The translations under genes and the position numbers were made by a program. Under the pieces are notes generated by a model that did not search any database, was not told the DNA's origin, and saw nothing but the letters and a program-made list of their open reading frames with translations. A stretch of DNA of 64,000 nucleotides from 'Nostoc azollae' 0708 (GTDB taxonomy: Bacteria; Cyanobacteriota; Cyanobacteriia; Cyanobacteriales; Nostocaceae), in the NCBI RefSeq assembly GCF_000196515.1, contig NC_014248.1:1287501-1351500 (forward strand), written 5' to 3'. Shown piece by piece: positions 19,666 to 28,651 of this stretch (position 1 is the stretch's first letter; the number at the start of each line of letters is the position of its first letter).

Positions 19666-19850
19666 GCAGTTATCAGTTATCAGTGGTGTTTGAAGGGAAA
19701 CTGTCAGAAATGGCTTACGGTCCCGTACGGGATACAGGATGTCCAGGACTAAAGGATGAAAACTGGGATTTGAATCACCTATTACCAATCACCCATTACC
19801 CATTACCAGGCTCAACTAGATGACTAGCAACTTGAGTTAATAACTAATGA

Positions 19851-20423
19851 CTAAATTAATCCGATGCGGTCTAGAGGCCAGAAGCGGAAAGTGGCGCGAC
19901 CGATGAGATTTTTGCGGGGTAAGAAGCCCCAGTAGCGGGAGTCATTACTATCGTTGCGGTTGTCTCCCATGACGAAAAATCCGTCTTGGGGAACTGTAAC
20001 TGCTGGAAATGGTTGATTTGGGGGTTCGGCGATGTAGTCTTCTTGTAAGGGTTGACCGTTGAGGTAAACTTTACCTTGAGAAACACTAATTACTTCTCCT
20101 GGCCGACCGATAACGCGCTTGATCAAGGCTTGGTTTTTGTCATATCCGCGACGTTGTAATTCTGGTGGTGATTGAAAAACAACGATATCGCCGATTTTGG
20201 GAGGCTGAAGACGGTAGGATACTTTTTCGACTACTAAGCGATCCCCTGTGTGTAAGGTTGGGTACATTGATTCTGATGGGATTAACCGGGGTTCGGCGAC
20301 AAATGTCCTAATTAGCAATGCTAAGGTCAGTGCGATCGCTATTAAGGTAAAATTTTCTTGCCAACTACTCCATTTTTTTGACGCTGTGGCAGTTTCTTGA
20401 ATATTACTTTCGTGAGGATTCAT
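19851..20423 (-). CDS. lepB: signal peptidase I
   Basis: A 190-residue inner-membrane protease that removes signal peptides from Sec-exported proteins. A single membrane segment (about 25-42, FTLIAIALTLALLIRTFV) is followed by the serine-lysine dyad: S52 in PRLIPSESMYPTL and K102 in ALIKRVIGRPGE. The C-terminal boxes FVMGDNRNDSNDSRYWG and IGRATFRFWPLDR are typical. The frame is open for 31 more codons upstream, but MNPHESN (20423) gives the normal cyanobacterial N-terminus. It lies just downstream of the decayed grpE and survives although its upstream operon is degenerate. Confidence 0.92.
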   Translation of the reverse strand: MNPHESNIQETATASKKWSSWQENFTLIAIALTLALLIRTFVAEPRLIPSESMYPTLHTGDRLVVEKVSYRLQPPKIGDIVVFQSPPELQRRGYDKNQALIKRVIGRPGEVISVSQGKVYLNGQPLQEDYIAEPPNQPFPAVTVPQDGFFVMGDNRNDSNDSRYWGFLPRKNLIGRATFRFWPLDRIGLI

Positions 20424-20532
20424 AGAATTTCTCGGTGAGTTTAAAGTTTGAACTATCTTGACTATTGTGACTCTAAAGGTAGAATTATTAGTAATTTTTG
20501 TTCTGTGTGAACCCATACAAATAATCTAAATA

Positions 20533-21061
20533 TTATTTTAGACTTTCATTTATACTACCATCTACACTTAATTCTAAATTTGGTTCTACTTTAGCAGTCA
20601 TTACTTCTGTAGGGCGCAAAATTCTCTCTCCCCACCGAAATCCACGACGGACTATTTTCGTAATTGTTTGGTCTGGAACATCTGTTCTTTCTTCCCGATC
20701 AATTACACGACATAGGTTAAAATCTGGTTCTGTACTTTCTAATTCTATGGGTATGAGTTGACGTTTTCCAAGTACGCTAAGAAACTTGCGATTAACTGCG
20801 GCTATGGAACGGGGTAGGCGTTCTATAAATTCTGGACTGGGCTTTAGGGTTGTTGTGCAGATAATCTAGTAATGCTTCTAATGCATCAGCAACTTCTAAA
20901 AGTTCTAAAAATAAGTTTTCTCTTTCTGCTGTATTTTTGGTTTGCTCTTCTCGTAAAGATTCCTGTAAAACAACATTTTCCTTTCCGACATTACCAAGAT
21001 TTTCTATGAGTAAATCTCGTAATTCTTGGTTTCTAAAATAAGTTGGATTTAAGTCAGACAC
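20533..21061 (-). pseudogene. GrpE-type nucleotide exchange factor, frameshifted
   Basis: A GTG at 21061 opens MSDLNPTYFRNQELRDLLIE with the long coiled-coil expected of GrpE (LREEQTKNTAERENLFLELL). A frameshift near 20840 breaks it. The other frame continues RLPRSIAAVNRKFLSVLGKR, then VIDREERTDVPDQTITKIVR and RGFRWGERILRPTEVMTAKV to TAA at 20533. RRGFRWGERILRPAxV is the GrpE beta-domain signature that contacts Hsp70. The start overlaps the stop of the upstream J-domain pseudogene, evidence of an ancestral operon. One visible lesion; probably recent. Confidence 0.8.
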
Positions 21062-21673
21062 GGGGACTCTCTTTAGTTAATCTTGCTAAAATTTTGTTAG
21101 CCCAAGTGTTGACTTGGGGATGACTATGATGAATCAAGGAATTACAAAGGGCGATCGCTCTCTATAATTATCCACCCATTTGATAGGCTTTAATCAACCA
21201 CATTGTAGCTTGCAGATAATTTTGCCTATTGCGTTCTCTACAACTATGGCAGTAGTCCTCCAAGTATTTTATCGCTTTTGGGTAACGTCCGTCTTGACAA
21301 GCTGCAAGGCCTTCGCTGAATAATTCTGATAAGGGGAGTACTAAGGTTTCGGGCTCTAGGTTTTCTGTTGGTTGGCTTATGCACTCGCTAAATCTAAACC
21401 GTCAAATTATGATCATAAAGTTAAGGTAGGTGCTGGTTGATTTAAAGGTGATAAATCACTATATTTGAATCCTTTGATAGTTGGTCATATGGGATGGAAA
21501 TAATCAGCAATAATTCTTTCTTCTGATTTCATCAAGCTTTTTTGAGCTTTAGCAATCACATCTACTGGGTATTGCTTGCGCTTCATGGCTAAAGTGACAG
21601 CTTTGCTAATTTCTACTTTCGATGCGGATTGAGATACACCTAATATATCGTATGGGTTATTTTCCATACCCAT
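21054..21673 (-). pseudogene. J-domain/TPR protein, decayed
   Basis: It begins MGMENNPYDILGVSQSASKV at 21673, a short J-like domain lacking an HPD motif (KRKQYPVDVIAKAQ instead). After an in-frame TGA following IIADYFHP(I) the same frame continues PTIKGFKYSDLSPLNQPAPT, more stops and frame changes near 21400, then LPLSELFSEGLAACQDGRYP with KAIKYLEDYCHSCRERNRQN (TPR-like) and ANKILARLTKESP before a TGA overlapping the grpE start. This J-plus-TPR layout resembles the intact gene at 17498-18433. Confidence 0.7.
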
Positions 21674-21820
21674 TCCAAAATCTAAAATCTAAAATTAAGT
21701 ACGTCTGTGGGAAAAAACAGAAGTATGTAACAAAAATTAAAATCACCAAAATCCTTTTCCCTGTTACCTTTTGCCTATCATAAAGACAATTTTGAACGCC
21801 AACCTACTTACTCTGACTTT

Positions 21821-23519
21821 TCAACACAATTTTAAACCTCGGGAAATTTCTTGAAATCCTCGTTCATTTGGAAAAATTTCATAAGCCCAACGTCGTAGTT
21901 GTACCATAACTTTTGGGTCATATAAACTACCTTCTTTTAATCCATTAATTAATATATCTATAAAAAACTTAGCCACAACATAACGAATTCGTTCTCGTTT
22001 TGAATGTCTAGCTTTTCTCACCATTTCTTCATACTGTCTAGTTTTCAACAGCAAATTAATTTCTTCTAATTTATGATTGAATTCAACACTTTCTATAATA
22101 GACCTCTTGCAAAATTGTTTCTGTGGTATGATAGAGAGTTTTATAATTTATGTATTTTTGGTGTTCTTTGGGCTGGCTAATTCAAACATAACCGTGTAAC
22201 TCTAACTTTTGGCTAAAACAAAGACAAACCCTATTATAACATAAGATTAATTCTGCAAGAGGTCTAATATCATTAAAATAGGGATTAGTGTTATCAATTG
22301 TTTTAATTTCTTGCAGCTTTTTCAGGGCTTGATTGAGATAAATTTATTCATCAACAAATTTATGTCTGATTTATTCTGCTTTATATTCAGCTAAATAACT
22401 GCGAGAATACGTAATATCTATAAGATACTACCACAATGGAGGAAGTTCTAGATTTTCACGAAGTTCTGATATAATTTGACGTTGATAATTACAAAGTTTA
22501 TCTAGTTCTTCTTGCCAATCTTGATTCTCTTTAATTTCTACTTTTGCTCGCTTGAGTTTTGGGATTGCTTGTTGCCATTTTCGTTGTTGTAGATAATAGT
22601 AAAATTCAGAATAGGCAACGAAATCATCAGCAAATTTTCCAACTCCAGTAGTCGGTTGAGTTGTGGGTTTAATTTGAATTGCTCTTTGACTGTTTCCTTC
22701 TAAGCAAGCGGCTACAGCTAATCTCGTGTATAAAGGGAATGAAGAATTTTCTGATGAGGTTTTATATAAGATAATATTTTGTCATTGGGAAATAAACCTA
22801 TGATAACAGGCTTGAGTGATAAATACATCATTGAATTGGATTCCTGATTTGGCAGGTTCTCCCATAAATCTGAGTGCAACTATTTCCCAACGATAGTGAG
22901 CGTGCAGATTTAAATAACCCTCAGTATTATTATCTTTCACAATATTACTTGCTACTGATAAACGGCGTTTTAATTCTAAAGATACTGATGAATAATCTAC
23001 AGTTCGATTCCCCAACCTATGAACATCTTTGAGGGTATAATCAGCGGTTAAATTTGCTAGGGCTGTGGATAAGGCGATAATGAAATCAACTAATTTATAG
23101 AGATTTTTTGGAAATAGAAATAAGTTCCTACTTTCCAATTGTGCAAGGTAATGATATTAGGCTTAACAATCCAGACATTTTTAATTTCATTAGCAATATT
23201 GTCCCAGTTTAAATCTTTCCAAACTGCGGCTTCTAAACTTGGTTGAATATACTCTTTCAAATTACCTTCAACTAAAGCATTAGTGCCAATCTTTTGAAGA
23301 AATTGTGTACTTACTATTTTCGCTTTCTCTAAGTTTTCAGCCTTGACTAATGCTTCAGTTTCGTGTAAAAATAGCAACCGTTTATGTTTAGCAATGCGTT
23401 TAATAATTTCTCGTTGCTCAGTTATTGATTCAGCAGATACTTCTTGCCATGCTCGATAAGCTAACTGTAATTTTTCAGTTTTTTTGGCTGGCTTTCTTGA
23501 GGGTATCCAGGATAATCAT
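21821..23519 (-). pseudogene. large helical protein of unknown family, decayed and split by a MITE
   Basis: The gene opens with an ATG at 23519 overlapping the LysM gene stop (ATGA). Pieces in order: MIILDTLKKASQK, frameshift, TEKLQLAYRAWQEVSAESIT, HETEALVKAENLEKAKIVST, IQPSLEAAVWKDLNWDNIAN, frameshift near 23120, ALSTALANLTADYTLKDVHR, then in-frame TGA, TAG, TAA and TAA stops, LNQALKKLQEIKTIDNTNPY FNDI, the MITE, and IESVEFNHKLEEINLLLKTR to GFQEISRGLKLC. Mostly amphipathic helices, perhaps TPR-like; I do not know the family. It sits in the chaperone-type operon. Confidence 0.65.
22100..22265. mobile_element. MITE, copy B (about 166 bp), inside a gene
   Basis: Ends AGACCTCTTGCAAAATTG and (read inward from the right) AGACCTCTTGCAGAATTAAT are inverted repeats. 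AAT flanks both sides as a 3-bp target duplication. It matches the reverse complement of copy A (10603-10771), sharing for instance TATGTATTTTTGGTGTTCTT. Deleting it joins the two halves of the helical-protein pseudogene (NPYFND / IESVEFNH). Confidence 0.9.
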
Positions 23520-24026
23520 TCAGTTCTCTCCTGACACTTGGGAATTTTTAACTCTTCCCCCGGATCTATATAGTAATCTTTGCGGTTTTGTAGTTGGGGA
23601 TTGGCTTTAACTATCTTTTGCCAAGCATTACCTTTTAGACAGAATCTTTCAGCAATTGCACTGAGGTTATCTCCTGGTTTGACAATAATAATGTAGATAT
23701 TTAATGTTGGTAATTTTGGAATAGGAGTATTTTTTAGTGATTTATATTTACTAACTACCGTAGAATTAGGAACAGAAGTATTTGCATTATATAGACGGGG
23801 TTACATGATCAAGAAACTTGCTCCGAGTCCCAAATTCATACCTATCATTAGGCTCAATAAAGCAACTCCCAAATTCCAACTACTAATTTTTTTTGTAGTG
23901 GTTTTTTTCTATTGGGACTAAATTATGGACTGTGCGAATTAGAGAAATATCAGTATCACAATTAGGACAAATGTCACCTGCAAGTTCTTGATATCCACAC
24001 ACAGGGCAGTTAAGTTTAGTATTCAT
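23516..24026 (-). pseudogene. zinc-ribbon plus LysM membrane protein, decayed
   Basis: It starts MNTKLNCPVCGYQELAGDIC with PNCDTD, a four-cysteine zinc ribbon. A slip in a run of eight A residues (near 23890) breaks the frame. The other frame encodes a membrane segment (ISSWNLGVALLSLMIGMNLG), one TAA, a linker, and a LysM peptidoglycan-binding module: IIIVKPGDNLSAIAERFCLK, GNAWQKIVKANPQLQ, YYIDPGEELKIPK. It ends TGA at 23516, overlapping the next gene start. It would have been a single-span protein linking a cytoplasmic zinc ribbon to the cell wall. Confidence 0.75.
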
Positions 24027-24139
24027 TTTGTGAGTCCTGTCACAATCCTATTACTAGGTAAGTTTTGATTTAGCCAATGTTGTCCATCTGGTTGTAGTTC
24101 ACACAAGTTGTAGTTCACGCAATAATATTTACGATTCAC
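24023..24139 (-). CDS. small ORF (38 residues), unrecognised
   Basis: A GTG at 24139 opens a short frame containing RKYYCVNYNLCELQPDGQHW and ending LPSNRIVTGLTK; its TGA overlaps the zinc-ribbon gene ATG. The start overlaps the stop of the upstream small gene. These back-to-back overlaps suggest a real translationally coupled cistron in the decayed operon. The alternative is a piece of a larger lost gene. Function unknown. Confidence 0.35.
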   Translation of the reverse strand: MNRKYYCVNYNLCELQPDGQHWLNQNLPSNRIVTGLTK

Positions 24140-24304
24140 TGGTATCACCATTTTCTATCGCTTTGAGCATACGGTAGAGTTTATCAGACATAGCATTTGC
24201 TTGGGTAGGTGCAACTACATTAGTTTGTTGGATCCTAAGAACTTTAGCTACAGCAGCAGTTGTAAAAGTTCCAGCAAGGTTAAAACAACAAAAAGACTAA
24301 CCAT
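24129..24304 (-). pseudogene. small membrane protein, frameshifted
   Basis: MVSLFVVLTLL at 24304 reads into a frameshift; the other frame gives GTFTTAAVAKVLRIQQTNVV and APTQANAMSDKLYRMLKAIE then NGDTSES-stop at 24129. Combined, it resembles a signal-anchored small protein of about 58 residues. It heads the degenerate minus-strand operon. Recognition is weak. Confidence 0.35.
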
Positions 24305-24663
24305 CAGTGAACATTTAACAATTTTGGATGATTGCACAGAATCAGCGTTTATTATAAAGTGCAATGCCTGTAGTGGGCGTAGCGAGCGCATGAAATAATG
24401 TCTTCATAGTTACCTTAATTTCATCCTTCATCTTCTATCAAATACTAACATCTTGCTGCTTTCCTCAAAAATGTCAGGGATGGATTGAAGAAAAGACGAG
24501 TTATATGTGCTATAAGTGATAACTTATCCAGTGAGATTTGAGAGCAGCGAGATTTGAGAGCAAAGTTACTAACTGTTAAAAATCTTGAGAATTTGCAAAA
24601 ATAGTTAGAATTTTACAGTAAGCTCATTTTGAATTGTAGTGTGACTTCAAAGGATTCTTTATT

Positions 24664-24804
24664 ATGTTAGGCTCATTTTTGCCCTCTATCTTGGCTTATT
24701 CTTCGTTCTTACCTTCCATCTTCGTTCCTTTGACTGGTCTAGTTTTACCAGCAGTAGTTTTCGCGTTCTTATTTTTATACATTGAACGTGAAGATATCGC
24801 TTAA
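24664..24804 (+). CDS. psaI: photosystem I subunit VIII
   Basis: A 46-residue single-span thylakoid protein, [20 protein letters not shown] to [14 protein letters not shown]. The start MxxxFLPSILA and the end [11 protein letters not shown] match PsaI of Anabaena-type cyanobacteria. PsaI helps hold PsaL and the PSI trimer/tetramer contact region. Convergent with psbJ, with a bidirectional terminator between. The spacer upstream (24310-24663) is otherwise empty and should contain its promoter. Confidence 0.93.
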   Translation: MLGSFLPSILAYSSFLPSIFVPLTGLVLPAVVFAFLFLYIEREDIA

Positions 24805-24852
24805 TTAGGTACTGGGGACTGGGGATAATTACTTACCTCTTAATTCCCATTA

Positions 24853-24894
24853 CCAATCACCAATCACCAATCACCAATCACCAATCACCAATCA
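24853..24894. repeat. heptanucleotide tandem repeat CCAATCA x6
   Basis: Six exact copies of CCAATCA plus a partial one. It lies in the spacer after psaI. Such short tandem heptamers are typical of filamentous cyanobacteria. Confidence 0.95.
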
Positions 24895-24914
24895 CCAAAT
24901 TATCCATTTTTACC

Positions 24915-24953
24915 TGAAAAACCGCCAATCTCTTTGAGAAAGGCGGTTTTTCA
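24915..24953. terminator. bidirectional Rho-independent terminator between psaI and psbJ
   Basis: TGAAAAACCGCC and GGCGGTTTTTCA form a 12-bp stem around AATCTCTTTGAGAAA. The A/T tracts at both ends allow termination of both convergent transcripts. Confidence 0.88.
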
Positions 24954-24991
24954 AAGTTCGTTTTTGAACGAAAATGCGGATCAGGTTAGTC

Positions 24992-25111
24992 TTATAAAGA
25001 AGAACCTATTCCGGCGTAGGCACCATAAAAGAATATACCTACAACAGTAATTACACCTAAACCTGCGATTGTAGCGACAACCCACAGGGGAATTCTCCCA
25101 CTTCCAGACAC
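24992..25111 (-). CDS. psbJ: photosystem II protein J
   Basis: A 39-residue thylakoid protein: a GTG start, then [20 protein letters not shown] and [13 protein letters not shown]. It is the classic PsbJ sequence, one helix next to cytochrome b559 that affects electron transfer at the QA/QB side and PSII assembly. The GTG start is supported by a strong Shine-Dalgarno (GGGAGGAG) 7 bp upstream and by the conserved SGSGRIPLW. Last gene of psbE-F-L-J. Confidence 0.95.
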   Translation of the reverse strand: MSGSGRIPLWVVATIAGLGVITVVGIFFYGAYAGIGSSL

Positions 25112-25165
25112 AGTTTTCTCCTCCCTTAACAACAAATCAACAGAAATTAGCAGTGACAGTTCCAG

Positions 25166-25285
25166 TTAGTTAAAGAAGTAACTGGAGAAAAGAATCCCTA
25201 GAACGAAAATTAGTAGAAGTCCCAGGTACAGAGAAGTACGGTTTAACTCAACTGGTTGTTGATTAGGATTTGGGGATCTTTCCAT
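25166..25285 (-). CDS. psbL: photosystem II protein L
   Basis: A 39-residue protein, [20 protein letters not shown] then [19 protein letters not shown], the PsbL signature: a single helix at the PSII monomer interface, important for QA function. Its ribosome site AGGAG overlaps the TAG stop of psbF (CGCTAGGAGCAACTCATG), showing tight coupling in the operon. Confidence 0.96.
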   Translation of the reverse strand: MERSPNPNQQPVELNRTSLYLGLLLIFVLGILFSSYFFN

Positions 25286-25294
25286 GAGTTGCTC

Positions 25295-25432
25295 CTAGCG
25301 TTGAATAAACTGCATTGCGGCGATCGCGCCCAAAAAGAAGACAGTTGGCACACCTAAAGTGTGAACTGCAAGCCATCTGACCGTAAAAATTGGATAGGTA
25401 ACTGGTTGATTGATGTTATTGCCGCTAGCCAT
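25295..25432 (-). CDS. psbF: cytochrome b559 subunit beta
   Basis: A 45-residue protein, [20 protein letters not shown] then [25 protein letters not shown]. The histidine in RWLAVHTL is the axial haem ligand shared with PsbE. Part of PSII; follows psbE by 9 bp. Confidence 0.96.
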   Translation of the reverse strand: MASGNNINQPVTYPIFTVRWLAVHTLGVPTVFFLGAIAAMQFIQR

Positions 25433-25441
25433 GATTTCAAA

Positions 25442-25690
25442 TTACTTTCCGATAAATGTTTCTACTTGCTTTTTAGCTTCAAAACGGTTTTTCACAATTG
25501 GTACTTCTTGACGTACCTGGGTGAAATACTCATTAGGACGGGGTGTGCCAAAGGCATCATAAGCCAGTCCAGTGCTAACAAATAACCAACCAGCAACGAA
25601 TAAAGCTGGAATGGTGATGCTGTGAATTACCCAGTAACGAATACTGGTAACAATGTCCGAAAATGGACGCTCTCCAGTGGTACCTGACAT
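25442..25690 (-). CDS. psbE: cytochrome b559 subunit alpha
   Basis: An 82-residue protein. [20 protein letters not shown] contains the haem-ligand histidine, followed by [20 protein letters not shown]. It is required for PSII assembly and photoprotective secondary electron flow. First gene of the compact psbEFLJ operon, 119 bp downstream of ycf48. Confidence 0.97.
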   Translation of the reverse strand: MSGTTGERPFSDIVTSIRYWVIHSITIPALFVAGWLFVSTGLAYDAFGTPRPNEYFTQVRQEVPIVKNRFEAKKQVETFIGK

Positions 25691-25809
25691 TTAAGTGACT
25701 ACCTTCACAAAAACTACTATTGAGTTTATTATCCTACAAAGTTTAGAAAGAGTTACAAGTTGCAACGTTCTTCTCAGAAAAGGTTATCATCTCTTAACCC
25801 ACCTTGTAA

Positions 25810-26832
25810 CTAAGCAGCCTCTGGTTGGGATGATGAATTGGCATTGGGGTTATATTTGAGCAGAATGCCGTGATCGCCAATAATAAAACCTTGATCAGGG
25901 TTAAAAAATACAATCTTGTAAAAATTAGCAGCGACTCCTTCCACTTCACGGTCTTTTTCCCAGGTTTGACCACCGTCGGTACTGCGTAGCAAATTGCCGC
26001 TACCACCACCAATCCAGATTTCTTCAGGTGTACGATAGGCTAAATCTAGTAAACCCCAGCTAGTAGCTAACTCTGGATATTCTACATCCAACCACTCATC
26101 AGATTTAGTCAAATCACTAAATTTAACTTGACCTCCCCGTGCTAATAACCATAATTGGCCATTACCAGCAAAACCCATATTTTCTAAACGCCTAGAACTA
26201 TTGCGGTTATGGGGATCCCAAGCAGCTTGTCCTGGTTCCCAGACAGAGTAAAAACTACCTTTAGAGGAAACAGCAATATACTTACCATCAGGCGAGCGCT
26301 CCAAGTTACGCACCACACCAACAGCAGCCTCTACTTGTGCCTTCCAGTTTTGACCACCATCTGTAGTTTTATAGATAGCTCCCACATCAGTAGCCATTTC
26401 TGCTGTATTTTCACCCAAAGCAGTAATCAAAATTGGGCTACCAGGTAACTTTTCATTCAAGGGCAGACTCGACCAAGATTTACCTTCATCAGTAGTATGC
26501 AGCAATAAAGAAGGTTCTCCAACTATCCAACCCTCTTTACCTGCAAAACTTACTGAATCAAATCGAGATTTTGGCTCATCAACTGCTAGTTGTAGCGGTT
26601 GCCAAGTATTTCCACCATCATTAGTTTCCAACAGAGTCGCATTACTACCCACTAAATAACCATGGTTAGGGTTATCAGTAAAAGCAATATCGAAAAGTTT
26701 CGCATCTGTTGGCACATTAATAACTGCCCAGGGATTATAGCTAACAGAGGGAACTTTGCTACAACCTATAGAGGCTAGGACTACTATGAGTGCGGCAAAT
26801 ATTCCTTGCCACTTTTTTACAATTGAATGCAT
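25810..26832 (-). CDS. ycf48: photosystem II assembly factor Ycf48 (HCF136)
   Basis: A 340-residue lipoprotein. The N-terminal signal ends in a lipobox (VLASIGCSK), so the mature protein is anchored in the thylakoid lumen. The rest is a seven-bladed propeller with repeated blades such as LLETNDGGNTWQPL, LLHTTDEGKSWSSL, IYKTTDGGQNWKAQ and LLRSTDGGQTWEKD. Ycf48 binds precursor D1 and early PSII modules. The order rubA-ycf48-psbEFLJ is the conserved cyanobacterial PSII-assembly cluster. Intact. Confidence 0.96.
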   Translation of the reverse strand: MHSIVKKWQGIFAALIVVLASIGCSKVPSVSYNPWAVINVPTDAKLFDIAFTDNPNHGYLVGSNATLLETNDGGNTWQPLQLAVDEPKSRFDSVSFAGKEGWIVGEPSLLLHTTDEGKSWSSLPLNEKLPGSPILITALGENTAEMATDVGAIYKTTDGGQNWKAQVEAAVGVVRNLERSPDGKYIAVSSKGSFYSVWEPGQAAWDPHNRNSSRRLENMGFAGNGQLWLLARGGQVKFSDLTKSDEWLDVEYPELATSWGLLDLAYRTPEEIWIGGGSGNLLRSTDGGQTWEKDREVEGVAANFYKIVFFNPDQGFIIGDHGILLKYNPNANSSSQPEAA

Positions 26833-26989
26833 CAGTATTTCTTAGTGTTTATCTAAATTTGCGGAAGTCTTATTTAAGATGAGACGGAATAGGAGTTTAG
26901 GAGTTCAAGGAGTATAGCTATTTGCGTGACGACGTAAAAGTCATACACCAAGCTGTGCTATCAGGAGTGAGATGGTGATTCTTTCAGAT

Positions 26990-27014
26990 CCCCAGTCCCC
27001 AGTCCCCAATCCCC
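26990..27014. repeat. heptanucleotide tandem repeat CCCCAGT/CCCCAAT
   Basis: Three full units and a partial fourth (CCCCAGT, CCCCAGT, CCCCAAT, CCCCAAA) in the spacer between rubA and ycf48. Confidence 0.85.
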
Positions 27015-27023
27015 AAAGCAGTT

Positions 27024-27368
27024 TCACTGTAAGCCGTAAAGACTGATAAAAAACAAAAAGCCAAGGGTTAAAGCCCCAAATATCAATATGTTCTTTTGCC
27101 CTGGTGTAAGTTTATTCACACCTAAGCCGTAACCTAAGTTTTCTTTGAAACCAGATGCCGTACCCGCAGCCCCAATATTGGCAAAAGCCACCTTTTTAGC
27201 GCTACAAACTGGACAACGCCAATTGACAGGCAATTCTGAGAAAACCGTCCCAGCAGGAATATCATACTTGTCGTCTCCCTTCTCCGGTTCATAAACATAA
27301 CCGCAGGAGCGACATTCATAACGGTCTAAAACCTGAGTTTCAAGAGCTTCTTCAGCTTGTGCGCTCAT
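27024..27368 (-). CDS. rubA: membrane-anchored rubredoxin
   Basis: A 114-residue protein. The rubredoxin fold has the two CxxC knuckles YECRSCGYVYEPEKGD and WRCPVCSAKK binding one iron. The C-terminal membrane helix (about 93-111, ILIFGALTLGFLFFISLYG) anchors it in the thylakoid. RubA is needed for PSII (and in some reports PSI) assembly, and its position upstream of ycf48 and psbEFLJ agrees. Divergent from ndhC. Confidence 0.95.
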   Translation of the reverse strand: MSAQAEEALETQVLDRYECRSCGYVYEPEKGDDKYDIPAGTVFSELPVNWRCPVCSAKKVAFANIGAAGTASGFKENLGYGLGVNKLTPGQKNILIFGALTLGFLFFISLYGLQ

Positions 27369-27563
27369 GGCTGGGTTCTCCTAGAGGGGAAATCTTAAAG
27401 ATACGTTAAAAATTATGACATAATTATTAGACTTTTCTATAGCTCTCAAAACTGAATCAAATACAAGCAGCACATCTGTTTCCCAGATTTCAGAAAACCC
27501 TAAAAGATATAATGTAAAAGAAACTCACAGCTTTATTTCCACCATCAGCGGTAGATATCCATT

Positions 27564-27926
27564 GTGTTTGTCCTCAAAGGTTACGAATATCTTCTAGGCT
27601 TCTTCCTCCTTTGTAGCCTAGTACCAGCCCTGGCGCTTTCCGCGTCCAAACTCCTCAGACCTAGTAGCTTCAGCCCGGAACGGCGCACAACTTATGAATC
27701 CGGCATGGAACCCATCGGTGGTGCCTGGATTCAATTCAATATTCGCTACTATATGTTCGCTTTAGTCTTTGTTGTCTTTGACGTTGAGACTGTTTTCTTG
27801 TACCCGTGGGCGGTAGCTTTCCACCGTTTGGGTTTATTGGCGTTTATTGAGGCGTTAATTTTTATTGCGATTCTCGTAGTCGCTTTAGTTTACGCATGGC
27901 GTAAAGGAGCTTTGGAATGGTCTTGA
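27564..27926 (+). CDS. ndhC: NAD(P)H-quinone oxidoreductase subunit 3
   Basis: A 120-residue membrane subunit of NDH-1. It has three hydrophobic segments, the loop [20 protein letters not shown] and [18 protein letters not shown], both hallmark NdhC/NuoA motifs. First gene of ndhC-ndhK-ndhJ; the stop overlaps the ndhK start by 10 bp, so translation is coupled. NDH-1 drives cyclic electron flow and respiration. Confidence 0.96.
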   Translation: MFVLKGYEYLLGFFLLCSLVPALALSASKLLRPSSFSPERRTTYESGMEPIGGAWIQFNIRYYMFALVFVVFDVETVFLYPWAVAFHRLGLLAFIEALIFIAILVVALVYAWRKGALEWS

Positions 27927-28651
27927 ATTCTAATATAACCACTCAGGACAAAGAGCTAATCATCAACCCCATTGAGCGTCCTACAGTTACTCAAGAACTG
28001 TCAGAAAATGTCATCTTGACTACCGTTGATGACCTCTACAACTGGGCGCGGCTTTCTAGTTTGTGGCCGTTGCTATTTGGTACAGCTTGCTGCTTCATTG
28101 AATTTGCAGCTTTAATTGGTTCTCGTTTTGACTTTGACCGTTTTGGGTTAATTCCCCGTTCTAGTCCCCGTCAAGCTGATTTAATTATCACTGCTGGTAC
28201 AATTACCATGAAGATGGCTCCTCAATTGGTGCGTCTTTATGAACAGATGCCCGAACCTAAGTATGTAATTGCTATGGGTGCTTGTACAATTACAGGCGGG
28301 ATGTTCAGTGTTGACTCGCCTACAGCTGTGCGCGGAGTTGATAAGCTAATTCCGGTGGATGTGTATTTACCTGGTTGTCCTCCCCGTCCAGAAGCGATTA
28401 TTGATGCAATTATTAAGTTGCGGAAGAAAATCGCTAATGATTCGATGCAAGAACGGGGTCAAATCAAGCAAACCCACCGCTATTACAGTACAACTCACAG
28501 CATGAAGCCAGTACCAGAGATTTTAACTGGTAAGTATATGCAGTCAGGAACTCGCTTCAATCCACCCAAGGAACTGACCGAAGCAGTTGGTATGCCTGTA
28601 CCACCAGCATTGCTGACATCCAAGACAAAGGAGGAAGAAAAGCGTGGCTGA
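27917..28651 (+). CDS. ndhK: NAD(P)H-quinone oxidoreductase subunit K
   Basis: A 244-residue peripheral-arm subunit. Cysteines of the N2 4Fe-4S cluster are seen in [34 protein letters not shown] and [20 protein letters not shown]. The C-terminal extension after [15 protein letters not shown] is typical of cyanobacterial NdhK. Overlaps both neighbours (ndhC and ndhJ). Confidence 0.96.
   Translation: MVLNSNITTQDKELIINPIERPTVTQELSENVILTTVDDLYNWARLSSLWPLLFGTACCFIEFAALIGSRFDFDRFGLIPRSSPRQADLIITAGTITMKMAPQLVRLYEQMPEPKYVIAMGACTITGGMFSVDSPTAVRGVDKLIPVDVYLPGCPPRPEAIIDAIIKLRKKIANDSMQERGQIKQTHRYYSTTHSMKPVPEILTGKYMQSGTRFNPPKELTEAVGMPVPPALLTSKTKEEEKRG

Noticed and set aside
24853-24894. CRISPR-like array (regular CCAATCA repeats)
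   Set aside because: The unit is 7 bp with no spacers; it is a heptanucleotide tandem repeat.
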